Source: Verrucomicrobiota bacterium (lineage in GTDB: Bacteria; Verrucomicrobiota; Verrucomicrobiia; Chthoniobacterales; UBA10450). Taken from it: a stretch of DNA of 19,750 bases. The stretch lies in the NCBI GenBank assembly GCA_003219335.1, contig QHOF01000004.1:1-19750 (forward strand), in the 5' to 3' direction. A program made the position numbers and the translations under genes. This document shows, piece by piece, positions 1-8,266 of the stretch. A model generated the notes under the pieces. It had not been told where the DNA came from, made no database searches, and worked only from the letters and a program-made list of their open reading frames with translations. The first letter of the stretch is position 1; every line of letters begins with the position of its first letter.

Positions 1-918
1 AATCTTTCCATCTACGATGAAGCATTTATCTGGGCACTCGCCTTCTCGCTGGCCGCGATTTTTTTCGCTTTCCGCTCGCGACAAGCCACGGGTAGCGCCC
101 TCACGCGCGCACTGCTGCGATTCTCGCTGTGTGCCGGTGGTGCTTTGCTGTCCCGAGTCACGTTTGGTGCGCCTTTCATCCTAATCGCGCCATTCCTTGC
201 CCTGGGAGTTCGGCGGGAGAATCGAACGCGCAATCTCATGGCGCTGTTTCTCCCGCTTGGCGCCGCGCTCACCTTTTACGTTTGGCTAAGCTACGCAAAA
301 TTCGGCAGCCTCACTGGGGTCAACTACGACTACTACATCAACCCAGTTCACAGGGAGTTTGCTCACAAATTTGGCGTACTCAGCCCGCGCCGGATTCCAT
401 ACAGCTTCGCTGACTACTTCAGCCTGCGTTTTCCGTCACTCCAGCGTGAACCGCCTTTCCTGGCGGCGGATCGCCGGTTCTATGATTACCCATCCCTTTA
501 TTCCAACAACTTCAGCGAAGTATATCTCCCTGTTCTGTGGTGTTCCGGTTGGCTTGTTTTCGGCGCGATTGTGGGAATCACACGTCTGGTTCGACGCGGC
601 ACCGTCTTTGAGCGGATCGCGGCCACAGCTTTTTTTGCTCAATTCCTTTGCGTCTTATCGTATTTTGCGCTTGCCCAGCGGTACGCCGCTGATCTCTATC
701 CTTTCCTGATCTTCTCTTTCATCATGTTTCTCCGTTCGGGGAGTTTGGCATTACTCTGGTGGCGTGCTGTAATAATGGGACTGATTGCTTTCTCGATCGT
801 CTTAAACTCTCTTGCGACCGTTTCCTGGCTGGTTGACGCTGACCAAAACGTGCCGCCGGAAACCAGATTTGCCTGGGAAGAGTTGCTAGGGCGGCGTTCA
901 CTTGAGAAATGGAAGTGA
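1..918 (+). CDS. Polytopic membrane protein, GT-C glycosyltransferase-like (5' end outside window)
   Basis: The reading frame is open from base 1, so the N-terminus lies outside the window; 305 residues are visible. A TTG at 145 is only an internal candidate start, because the frame upstream of it is coding-like and hydrophobic. The visible part has about seven hydrophobic segments separated by short basic loops. Aromatic-rich stretches such as YDYYINP and RRFYDYP look like extracytoplasmic loops. The motif YDEAFIW near the beginning and the late ALAQRYAADLYPFL segment recall C-terminal halves of lipid-linked-sugar-dependent membrane glycosyltransferases of the GT39/GT-C type. The stop is followed six bases later by the next membrane protein gene, so the two are probably co-transcribed. 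The substrate cannot be told. The membrane protein call is firm; the glycosyltransferase assignment is by overall character only. Confidence 0.7.
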   Translation, partial: NLSIYDEAFIWALAFSLAAIFFAFRSRQATGSALTRALLRFSLCAGGALLSRVTFGAPFILIAPFLALGVRRENRTRNLMALFLPLGAALTFYVWLSYAKFGSLTGVNYDYYINPVHREFAHKFGVLSPRRIPYSFADYFSLRFPSLQREPPFLAADRRFYDYPSLYSNNFSEVYLPVLWCSGWLVFGAIVGITRLVRRGTVFERIAATAFFAQFLCVLSYFALAQRYAADLYPFLIFSFIMFLRSGSLALLWWRAVIMGLIAFSIVLNSLATVSWLVDADQNVPPETRFAWEELLGRRSLEKWK

Positions 919-924
919 GAAATC

Positions 925-2181
925 ATGACAACCAGCGACGCCAAAAAACGTCAACGGGAACTTTGTATGCCACTCAGCCTGTCGTTGTTGGCCGCCGTCG
1001 CCTTTTATTTCTCGACTAAGGCGACACTGCACGATCTGGATTACACGGCCGACATCGCCTCGGCTCTGCTGCGCGGTCACCTGGGTTTTCGGGAAAAACC
1101 GCCCGATTGGCTCAATGAAATGATTCCGTGGGGAGGCAGATACCATTCCGCTTTTCCGCTGGGAGCGGTGCTCAGCATGGTCCCAATTGCGCTTCTGCAA
1201 AAAGTGTCCCTGATTCATGATTTCCCCGGACACATTTTGTCGGCGCTAATTGCTGGGGTTAGCGTTTATTTCTTTTTTCAGCTCGCGAAAGCATTTGGGC
1301 CTGAGTATTCCAGCTTGGAACGCACGCCACTGATTCGACGCATTTTGCTGGCCCTGTTTCCGATTTTTGGAACATGGACGTGGTGCAACCTCGGATTCGG
1401 CGGCGCGTGGCAAATCGCTCTGGGCCTCGCTTTGCTCGGACAAGCCGCAGCGCTCTATTTCACCCTGGTGCGACCGTCTCCGTTCATCGCGGGGAGCTTC
1501 TTTGCTCTGGCCTTCGGCAATCGCACGGAGCTGCTCATCACGTTACCTCTTTATATTTATTTTCTATGGCGCCAGCCAAATGACACAACGTTCAGTTGGA
1601 AAAAGTTGAAGCGCGCATTTCGGGAAAACAGCCCGATGCTTACCCGCTTCCTGAGCTTGCCCGTAGCGCTCGCGCTGCTGACCGCCGCCTATAACTTCGC
1701 GCGGTTCCATTCCATTTTCGATTTTGGCTACATTCACATTCCCGAAGTGCGCAAGGAACCCTGGTACGAGCACGGGCTGTTCTCCGTCCAAGCTATTCCC
1801 TGGAACATCTACACGATGCTGTTTCAAGGGTTCGACAGCATCACTTATTTCCCGTACATCCGCCCGAACGGGTTCGGCTGCTCAATCTTCCTTGCCAGCC
1901 CTTTCCTCTGCCTTCTTTTTCGCCAAGGCGGGAGATACAAGGTGCCAGCATGGCTGGTGATTGCCCTCTTAACGCTCGTCCTCTGGTGTCATGGCAATCC
2001 CGGAAGCTGGCAATTCTCATATCGTTACGCCATGATTCTGGTTCCCTGGATTTTTCTGCTGCTGACGGGCAACGGCCCAGCGAAAATCACCGTTAGCGAG
2101 GTCTCGCTTTTCGCTGTCTCAGTTGCTATCAATGGAATGGCTACCTGGCTATTTCTCTGGACCGACCAAATCCAGCCGTGA
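925..2181 (+). CDS. Polytopic membrane protein, GT-C/GT39-like glycosyltransferase
   Basis: This is a 418-residue integral membrane protein with roughly ten hydrophobic segments, the first at about residues 15-30. The first large loop carries clustered aspartates (LDYTAD, about 38-43) and then GGRYHSAFPLGAVL (about 70-83). This resembles the loop with acidic residues and a 'GRyYsxfPPG' stretch seen in many PMT_2-like membrane glycosyltransferases, which transfer sugar from a polyprenyl-phosphate donor on the outer face of the inner membrane. The start ATG at 925 has a purine-rich GGAAGTGAG just upstream and lies six bases after the preceding stop, so translational coupling is likely. It is shorter than typical GT39 proteins and lacks a large soluble C-terminal domain. 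The donor and acceptor are unknown. Confidence 0.7.
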   Translation: MTTSDAKKRQRELCMPLSLSLLAAVAFYFSTKATLHDLDYTADIASALLRGHLGFREKPPDWLNEMIPWGGRYHSAFPLGAVLSMVPIALLQKVSLIHDFPGHILSALIAGVSVYFFFQLAKAFGPEYSSLERTPLIRRILLALFPIFGTWTWCNLGFGGAWQIALGLALLGQAAALYFTLVRPSPFIAGSFFALAFGNRTELLITLPLYIYFLWRQPNDTTFSWKKLKRAFRENSPMLTRFLSLPVALALLTAAYNFARFHSIFDFGYIHIPEVRKEPWYEHGLFSVQAIPWNIYTMLFQGFDSITYFPYIRPNGFGCSIFLASPFLCLLFRQGGRYKVPAWLVIALLTLVLWCHGNPGSWQFSYRYAMILVPWIFLLLTGNGPAKITVSEVSLFAVSVAINGMATWLFLWTDQIQP

Positions 2182-2205
2182 TTCTGCGCCCGCGAAATTT
2201 TTCCG

Positions 2206-2230
2206 GTGAACAGTGATCTGTGAAACAGTG
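2206..2230. repeat. Short direct repeat and overlapping inverted repeat upstream of a promoter
   Basis: GTGAACAGTG (2206-2215) recurs as GTGAAACAGTG (2220-2230). The second copy also pairs as ACAGT (2225-2229) with ACTGT (2236-2240). The block sits immediately before a good -35 hexamer, so it could be a regulator site, but no known operator is recognised. Confidence 0.35.
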
Positions 2231-2242
2231 TAAAAACTGTGT

Positions 2243-2271
2243 TTGACGGAGAAAATCACCCCGCATAGAAT
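2243..2271 (+). promoter_or_regulatory. Sigma70-type promoter for the first NHL membrane protein gene
   Basis: TTGACG (2243-2248) is followed by a 17-base spacer and TAGAAT (2266-2271). Each hexamer matches the sigma70 consensus at five of six positions, with ideal spacing. It predicts a start near 2278 and a leader of about 67 bases before the ATG at 2345. It is the only good promoter seen before the three NHL-tailed genes, which are tightly packed and probably follow from it. Confidence 0.55.
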
Positions 2272-2275
2272 TCGC

Positions 2276-2320
2276 GCCTACGCCTGCTACGCCGAAGCCT
2301 CGTGCGAAGGCGGGGCTGGC
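2276..2320. repeat. GC-rich hairpin-prone leader segment, possible dispersed repeat
   Basis: The stretch contains near-repeats CTACGCC (CCTACGCC, GCTACGCC) followed by competing inverted repeats, CGCC at 2290-2293 with GGCG at 2309-2312 or GCCT at 2297-2300 with AGGC at 2308-2311. Its composition differs from the AT-richer promoter just upstream. It lies in the predicted 5' leader. It may be a remnant of a dispersed intergenic repeat; this cannot be tested from one copy. Confidence 0.3.
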
Positions 2321-2344
2321 CGTTAAATCATCGAGTACTTGGGT

Positions 2345-5300
2345 ATGCTGGCTCTGATCTATTTTGGGTTGGCGGTTTGTATCGGGGATTTTCTTTGCCG
2401 GCGGTTTTACCAGTTTGCGTCGGTTGCACATCGCTGCGCAGCAGCCACACTGGCAGGCCTGCTGGTTAGCTCATGGTTCACGTATTTGGCCGGGCTGGCG
2501 TTCGCCTGGGCGTCGCGGCCGCTCTTTTGGGGTAATCTGTTGTTCTTCGTGGCAGCGGTCGCGGTGCTGACCTGGCCCAAATGGAAACGCCGAGTCATAA
2601 GAGGTCCTTTGGGCACCAGCGCCAGCCGCCCCGTAGCGGAGTTATACGTCCCACGACCGAAAGGCTCAGGCATAGCTGACTGGTTACTCATAGCTGGATA
2701 CGTGGTCCTCGTATCCTGGATGATGTTTGCGTCGTTTAATTCCAGCGGCAGCAAGCTGCAAATCTCCAACCCCGAGTACAGCGATTTCGGGCCGAACACT
2801 GCGATTATGCAGAGCTTTGCTGTGGGGCATAACTTTCCCACGGAGTATCCGCACTTCTCAGGAGATCGCATCCGTTACCACTTCTTGTTCTACTTTCAGG
2901 CGGGAAATCTTGAATTCGTCGGGCTCAACCCAGCCTGGAGCCTGAACCTGCTCAGCATAACCACGCTGGTAGCCATGCTCGTCGCCGTGATGACGCTTGG
3001 CGAGGTGGTTTTCAATTCGCGCGCGGTCGGGCGACTCGGCTCGTTCCTCTTCTTCTTTTTCGGCTCGCTCTCCTACGTCCCATTCCTTCATAAACAGGGT
3101 TCAGTCCGCGCCGCGCTTCAAGCTATCCGGCAACAGCGCGAATTTCTTCCAACCATCTTTCCGTATCGTGGTGAGACTTGGGGTACCTGGTCGCAGGTGA
3201 CTTTTCTCAATCAGCGGCATTTTGCCAGCACCATTGGGATCCTGCTGCTGGTCCTGGTTTTTCTTGTCATTCGTTATCGCGCAGTGCCGGCAAGGCGAAG
3301 AAAAGCGCCGCCTTCTACTGATACGATGTCTTCTGAGTCGAATGGGTCACCCGAAACTGGACCGCACACGTTCTCCGGCGCCGCCGCACAAACGGAAAAC
3401 GTTGCAGTATCAAACAACCCGGTTGCTTCGGCGTCAATGGCAACGAAAGCAACGCAGCAGGCCGCGCCTCCACCGCGACGTTTTGCCGCCAGCTTCCCAG
3501 GCTTCATCTTTTCAGGTGTCCTGCTCGGCCTCCTGCCAATGTGGAACAGCGCGGTGTTTCTTGCGGCGTTTGCTGTATTAGCGCTGTTATTCATTTTGTT
3601 TCCGCTAAGGCTGCAAATGTTAGCGCTTGCCGTCACGACGGGTGTAATCGCGTTGCCACAGATGCTCTATTTAACTACTGGGAGTGGCAGAACAGCGATG
3701 CCGCGGCTGCTTCACTGGGGATATACCCTGGACCATCCCACGGCCGCGAATGTGGCTAAGTATCTGGGTTTCACCTTTGGCTTTAAGTGGTTGTTAATTG
3801 CGGTGGCGCTTATCTTCGCAACCAGCCTCCAAAGGCGACTGTTTTTGGCAGTTTTCAGTCTTCTTACAGTTGCCTTTTGCTTCCAATTCACGATTGAGGT
3901 GCTTGCTAATCAGAAGTTTTTACACACTTGGGTGATCATCGCCAATCTGTTCGTTGCCTTCGCCCTCTGGCGGTTATGGCATTTGTCACTGGCTGGAACT
4001 ACATTGCCTGGAAAACTAACTGCGGCTGTTCTTTTTCTGCTGGTCATTCCGGGTGGCATCATTGATTTTTTCCCGATCCATAACACTGGCTGGAGCGAAG
4101 TAACGTATCGAAACGATCCATTCATCGACTGGCTCAAGAAAGAGACGAAGCCGCGAGATATCTTTCTGACCGATCGGTTCGTTAATCATCCTATCCTGAT
4201 GGCTGGACGCCGCGTCTTTTATGGCTGGCCTTACTACTCGTGGGGCGCTGGTTACGACGCAACTAGGCGGGATAGACTTTATATAGACCTGTTCGAGACC
4301 AGAGACCCGTGGAAACTGTTCCGGCTTTTGAAAGAAAATGGCATCAAGTACGTGGCGTTTGATGGTGCTGTTCGGCAAGCTCAATTCATCAAGCGACAGA
4401 ACGAACAACTCTATGCTACTTATTTCCCAAAGGTCTATGAGGATAACAGAATTAATTCGCTAACAATCTATAAGGTGCCCGACACTCCGCCTCCTCAGCT
4501 TAGTTCCTTACCTGAAGGTGTAACCAACGTCTTTGAAGGCGCGAGAGGAGCCGGAAAAGGGGAACTTGATTCGCCGATGGGAATTGCTGTTGACGCTAGC
4601 GGAAACATTCTGGTCTCGGATACGAATAACGGGCGCATCGAGAAATTCTCACCGACCGGCGCCTTTCTCAGCATTATAGGAATGAAAGGAAGCGGCCAAG
4701 GGCAATTAGGAGAACCGAACGGGATCGCCATCGACCGCGCGGGCAATATTTACGTGGCAGAAGTCGCCTCCAATCACCGCGTTCAAAAATTAGGTCCAGA
4801 TGGGAGATTCATCGCCGAATGGAAAGGCCCAGCTCCTGGGTTTTACGGCCCGCGCCGGATCGCCATTGGCCCTGACGACTCCATTTATGTCGTGGACCAG
4901 GGTCATACCCGAGTCGTTAAGTTCAGCCCTGATGGGCAGGTGCTCGCGGTTTGGGGCAGCGGCGGAAATGGCGACGGCCAGTTTGACGACCCCACTTCAG
5001 TCGCAGTTGATCCTACAACCAACAAGGTTTATGTCGCCGATCCACTTAACAAACGGATACAGGTATTTGATTCAAATGGGAAGTTTCTAACTAAACGGGT
5101 CATCCCCGAATGGGGCCGACCAGCTGGCTTCGAAGACTTGGCCATCGATTCGAAAGCAGGCCGATTATACGCATCGAGCGCCAACATGAACGCGGTGCTC
5201 ATTTTTGATTTGAATGGAACCAGAATTGGCACTTTGACACCAAAGCCACCGGATCAACTCGCCGGCCCATCAGCGCTGGCTTTGGCAAACCGGAAGCTCT

Positions 5301-5347
5301 ACGTCCTAAACATGGCGGGGAGTCGGGTAAGCGTGATCGATCTGTAA
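2345..5347 (+). CDS. DUF2298-like polytopic membrane protein with C-terminal six-bladed NHL propeller
   Basis: This protein has 1000 residues from the ATG at 2345. That start is chosen because it aligns with the start of the paralogue at 8267 (MLALIY in both); a TTG two codons upstream is also possible. Residues 1-310 form a membrane module with the loop SDFGPNTAIMQ and YHFLFYFQAGNLEF. Residues 312-385 are a polar, Ser/Ala/Pro-rich linker. Residues 386-575 are further membrane segments. Residues 585-713 form a soluble segment with RRVFYGWPYYSWG and GIKYVAFDG, ending LTIYKVPD, much like the C-terminal part of DUF2298 ('YYY') membrane proteins, a GT-C-like family. Residues 726-1000 hold six NHL blades of the pattern 'GIAVDxxGNIxVxDTxNxRIxKF'. 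Substrate and function are unknown. The propeller is probably extracytoplasmic and may bind a ligand or partner. Confidence 0.85.
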   Translation: MLALIYFGLAVCIGDFLCRRFYQFASVAHRCAAATLAGLLVSSWFTYLAGLAFAWASRPLFWGNLLFFVAAVAVLTWPKWKRRVIRGPLGTSASRPVAELYVPRPKGSGIADWLLIAGYVVLVSWMMFASFNSSGSKLQISNPEYSDFGPNTAIMQSFAVGHNFPTEYPHFSGDRIRYHFLFYFQAGNLEFVGLNPAWSLNLLSITTLVAMLVAVMTLGEVVFNSRAVGRLGSFLFFFFGSLSYVPFLHKQGSVRAALQAIRQQREFLPTIFPYRGETWGTWSQVTFLNQRHFASTIGILLLVLVFLVIRYRAVPARRRKAPPSTDTMSSESNGSPETGPHTFSGAAAQTENVAVSNNPVASASMATKATQQAAPPPRRFAASFPGFIFSGVLLGLLPMWNSAVFLAAFAVLALLFILFPLRLQMLALAVTTGVIALPQMLYLTTGSGRTAMPRLLHWGYTLDHPTAANVAKYLGFTFGFKWLLIAVALIFATSLQRRLFLAVFSLLTVAFCFQFTIEVLANQKFLHTWVIIANLFVAFALWRLWHLSLAGTTLPGKLTAAVLFLLVIPGGIIDFFPIHNTGWSEVTYRNDPFIDWLKKETKPRDIFLTDRFVNHPILMAGRRVFYGWPYYSWGAGYDATRRDRLYIDLFETRDPWKLFRLLKENGIKYVAFDGAVRQAQFIKRQNEQLYATYFPKVYEDNRINSLTIYKVPDTPPPQLSSLPEGVTNVFEGARGAGKGELDSPMGIAVDASGNILVSDTNNGRIEKFSPTGAFLSIIGMKGSGQGQLGEPNGIAIDRAGNIYVAEVASNHRVQKLGPDGRFIAEWKGPAPGFYGPRRIAIGPDDSIYVVDQGHTRVVKFSPDGQVLAVWGSGGNGDGQFDDPTSVAVDPTTNKVYVADPLNKRIQVFDSNGKFLTKRVIPEWGRPAGFEDLAIDSKAGRLYASSANMNAVLIFDLNGTRIGTLTPKPPDQLAGPSALALANRKLYVLNMAGSRVSVIDL

Positions 5348-5410
5348 ACGGATGGTACCCCGCGGCATCGCATAACCCTCCGTCGTTTAGCGTTTGATTC
5401 TGCAGAACCG

Positions 5411-8239
5411 ATGCCTAGGCTTTTGGACCTATCTCAGAGAAAATCCCGGCTTCTTACACCGAGGATTCTGTTGCTCGGCTTGTCATTTGTTAGTCTGGTA
5501 ATTTGCGCTCTAAGCGCCGCGGCGCATTACCAAAAATCAACCTGGGGCGATCCGTGGCAGCCTATCGGCTGGCTGCTTAGCATGTTCTTTCTGCTGTGTG
5601 CCTTTCTACCGGATCCACATCGCCTGGTGACTGATCTTAGCTCTTTGATAAAGCCGAAAACAGGATTCTTTCTCCTTTGGATCTTGTTTTTTGTAATCTC
5701 GCACCTCTGGAATTTCCGCACCGCGCCTTGGAACGGAGATGCTCTTTTTGACGAGTCCGGCTGGGATCTCTGGTATTTAAAGAGTTATATCATTGGCCAC
5801 CCATATCAGGCGGCCTGGTTTCATGGCGTTATTTCGAGAGAGACCCTGTTTCATTACTATGTTTGGAGTTTTCTTAGGATATTCGGCTTTAACGTCTTAG
5901 CGTATCAAGCGGCGTTGTTTGTAATTTGGTTCACAACCTTTCTATTCACTCTCCTCCTCGTCGATCTGTTCTTTCGCTCTTATATTGTCACGTCGGTTAC
6001 GGCGCTGGTTTTTAATTTTCTGCCGTTTCCGTTCATTTACACGTTTGCGGGATACCGCTATCCCATGGCAATGGCTTTAGCTGTTGTCTCTCTCTACTTT
6101 CTGCACGTAGGGTTTAGAACCGTCTCTCCCTTTTGCTTTTCACTGGGCGGTATCGCCGCTGGGCTCTGCCTGGCCAGCTCAATATCCGGCAAGCAATATC
6201 TGCTTGGGCTTACGATTGCCGCACCGCTGTACGGGTTGTGTTACTGGAGGCGCTTAAAGCAAAGCGTTACATGGACCTCGCTGGTCTTGGTCGTGTACGG
6301 CTTTCTAGCGGCCGCCGCCCCAATCCTTCTTTATATCGTGTTTAACCGCGAGAATTATACTTACTACGAAGCCAGCTTTGTTCGCGATTTCTGGCATGCC
6401 ATGCAGTCAGCGCCGTTTCCGAATGGCATAAGGCCTTATATCGAGCAGCTTCGGAGCTGCTTTTTTAGTGTCCCAGCTCTCCGGTTCTTTATTCCAGATA
6501 CTCTGCCTATACCTCTACCGTATTATTGGTTCTTAGTTCCGGGAGTCGTGCTCGCAGTCTGGGAGAAGCGTTTTGAAATTGTGCTGCTGGCAGTAATTCC
6601 TGTTTTTGGCGCTTTTATTGCAAAATCCATAGAGAACCGCCTGCTTCTGCCAATCCCATTCTGGATGATTCTGATGAGCTTCACGGTTGCATGGCTGTTG
6701 AAACTGCGACCGTGGCCCGGCGTGCAAGTTGTTGTCGGCGCCGTAGCGGCGCTAATACTGCTGGACGGGCTGGTCCCGTCCGTTCGATACATCTACAGTA
6801 AGACCACAAGTCCGTTTTCGATTCGCTATTATGCGCAACACGAGGTCGCCGTCTCGCGTTTCTTAAGACATGTTGTGGCCGGACAGGAACATCCCGGTCC
6901 TCCTCACCTGGAGCATAACGAGTTCAACCGGATTGAAGGAATTCCGGATGCCCCATATGACACATTCGTCTGCCAGGATGATGCTTATTCAATTATTCAT
7001 CTGTTTTTGCGTGATTACGACGACGGCAAAATTCTATCGTTTTGCGGTGGGTACCCCTTTTTCTATGTGATGAGCGAGGAAGATGTGTGGAACGCTAACA
7101 AAAGGGCAATCACTAGTTATCCTCCCACCAACAAGGACCTGAAGCTGATCTGGGAAAGAACTCCCAAGACAGAGAGGATAATCCGAATGTTCCAATCGCT
7201 CCGCGACCTTGGAACTGAGGACTCGATCTCGTTCGCGTTTGGCGGAAGACTAAGGACGTTTTACGTCCTGAATATCCCGAACAAGAACATTCATCAATTT
7301 CAGCAACGCGTGAGCACCTTGCCTCCTACTCCTCTCTATAACGCGCCTGGGACAGCGCCTCTTCAGCTTAGTTCTTTGGCTGGAGGCGTTACTAACATGT
7401 TTCAAGGCGGCAAAGGAGCTGAAAAGGGACAATTTGATTCGCCGACCGGAATTGCTGTCGATGGCAACGGAAATATTCTGGTTGCCGACACTGGTAACGG
7501 ACGAATCGAGAAATTCTCGCCAACCGGCACCTTCCTTAGCTCTGTAGGAACCAAAGGAACCGGCCACGGACAGCTGGGAGATCCTAATGGGATCGCCATT
7601 GACCGAACTCGCAACATATATGTGGCGGAAGCTTCCAATCATCGTGTACAGAAACTTGCGCCCGATGGCACATTCATCGCCGACTGGAAAGGACCGGAGC
7701 CCGGATTCTACGGGCCGCGCCGCATCGCCATTGGTCCTGACGACTCAATTTACGTTGTCGATCAGGGGCGCACCCGAATCGTTAAGTTCAATCCTGATGG
7801 TGAAGTGCTGGCAGTCTGGGGCAGCCCCGGAAATGCCGATGGACAGTTCAATGACCCTACTTCGGTCGCAGTGGATTCCATCACGAATAAGGTCTATGTC
7901 GCCGACCCGCGAAACAAGCGGATACAGGTATTTGACGACAATGGAAAATTTGTGACCAAATGGTCAGTGCCCGAATGGGGACAGGCGGTTGGCTTTGAAG
8001 ACCTGGCGATCGATTCACAGACAGGGCGGCTGTACGCGTCGAGCGCACATATGAGCACAGTGTTTATTTTTGATTTGAATGGAATCAGGATTGGTAGTTT
8101 GACGCCAAAGCCACCTGATAGGCTCGAAGGGCCATCAGCTCTGGCTTTGGTGAATCGGAAGCTTTACGTCCTAAACATGGCTGGGAATCATGTGAGCGCG
8201 ATCGATCTTCAACAAACACCGACCTCTCGTAGTCGATAA
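5411..8239 (+). CDS. Polytopic membrane protein (GT39-like) with C-terminal six-bladed NHL propeller
   Basis: This is a 942-residue protein. Residues 1-455 are a membrane module with about ten hydrophobic segments. It has no visible similarity to the neighbouring NHL proteins. Its first large loop contains LFDESGWDLWYLKS (acidic pair near residues 114-115) and then LFHYYVWSFLRIFG, as in GT39-type glycosyltransferases that use lipid-linked sugars. Residues 460-630 form a soluble, probably extracytoplasmic region. Residues 659-932 form an NHL propeller about 80% identical by eye to that of the upstream protein, including the linker (QLSSL, then GVTN). No clear ribosome binding site precedes ATG 5411, and the gap to the previous gene is 63 bases. 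The likely role is membrane glycan transfer with a propeller for binding or assembly; the activity is inferred. Confidence 0.8.
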   Translation: MPRLLDLSQRKSRLLTPRILLLGLSFVSLVICALSAAAHYQKSTWGDPWQPIGWLLSMFFLLCAFLPDPHRLVTDLSSLIKPKTGFFLLWILFFVISHLWNFRTAPWNGDALFDESGWDLWYLKSYIIGHPYQAAWFHGVISRETLFHYYVWSFLRIFGFNVLAYQAALFVIWFTTFLFTLLLVDLFFRSYIVTSVTALVFNFLPFPFIYTFAGYRYPMAMALAVVSLYFLHVGFRTVSPFCFSLGGIAAGLCLASSISGKQYLLGLTIAAPLYGLCYWRRLKQSVTWTSLVLVVYGFLAAAAPILLYIVFNRENYTYYEASFVRDFWHAMQSAPFPNGIRPYIEQLRSCFFSVPALRFFIPDTLPIPLPYYWFLVPGVVLAVWEKRFEIVLLAVIPVFGAFIAKSIENRLLLPIPFWMILMSFTVAWLLKLRPWPGVQVVVGAVAALILLDGLVPSVRYIYSKTTSPFSIRYYAQHEVAVSRFLRHVVAGQEHPGPPHLEHNEFNRIEGIPDAPYDTFVCQDDAYSIIHLFLRDYDDGKILSFCGGYPFFYVMSEEDVWNANKRAITSYPPTNKDLKLIWERTPKTERIIRMFQSLRDLGTEDSISFAFGGRLRTFYVLNIPNKNIHQFQQRVSTLPPTPLYNAPGTAPLQLSSLAGGVTNMFQGGKGAEKGQFDSPTGIAVDGNGNILVADTGNGRIEKFSPTGTFLSSVGTKGTGHGQLGDPNGIAIDRTRNIYVAEASNHRVQKLAPDGTFIADWKGPEPGFYGPRRIAIGPDDSIYVVDQGRTRIVKFNPDGEVLAVWGSPGNADGQFNDPTSVAVDSITNKVYVADPRNKRIQVFDDNGKFVTKWSVPEWGQAVGFEDLAIDSQTGRLYASSAHMSTVFIFDLNGIRIGSLTPKPPDRLEGPSALALVNRKLYVLNMAGNHVSAIDLQQTPTSRSR

Positions 8240-8266
8240 CATTTATTGAATAATCCGGCTTGAGGT

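Noticed and set aside
145..918. TTG at 145 as the true start of the first gene
   Set aside because: The frame is open to base 1 with continuous hydrophobic coding-like sequence, so the gene begins before the window.
4520..5347. Repeated DNA in the NHL region considered as a CRISPR-like or tandem DNA array
   Set aside because: The periodicity is at the protein level (blades of about 40-45 residues) and diverged at the DNA level; there are no identical short repeats with spacers.
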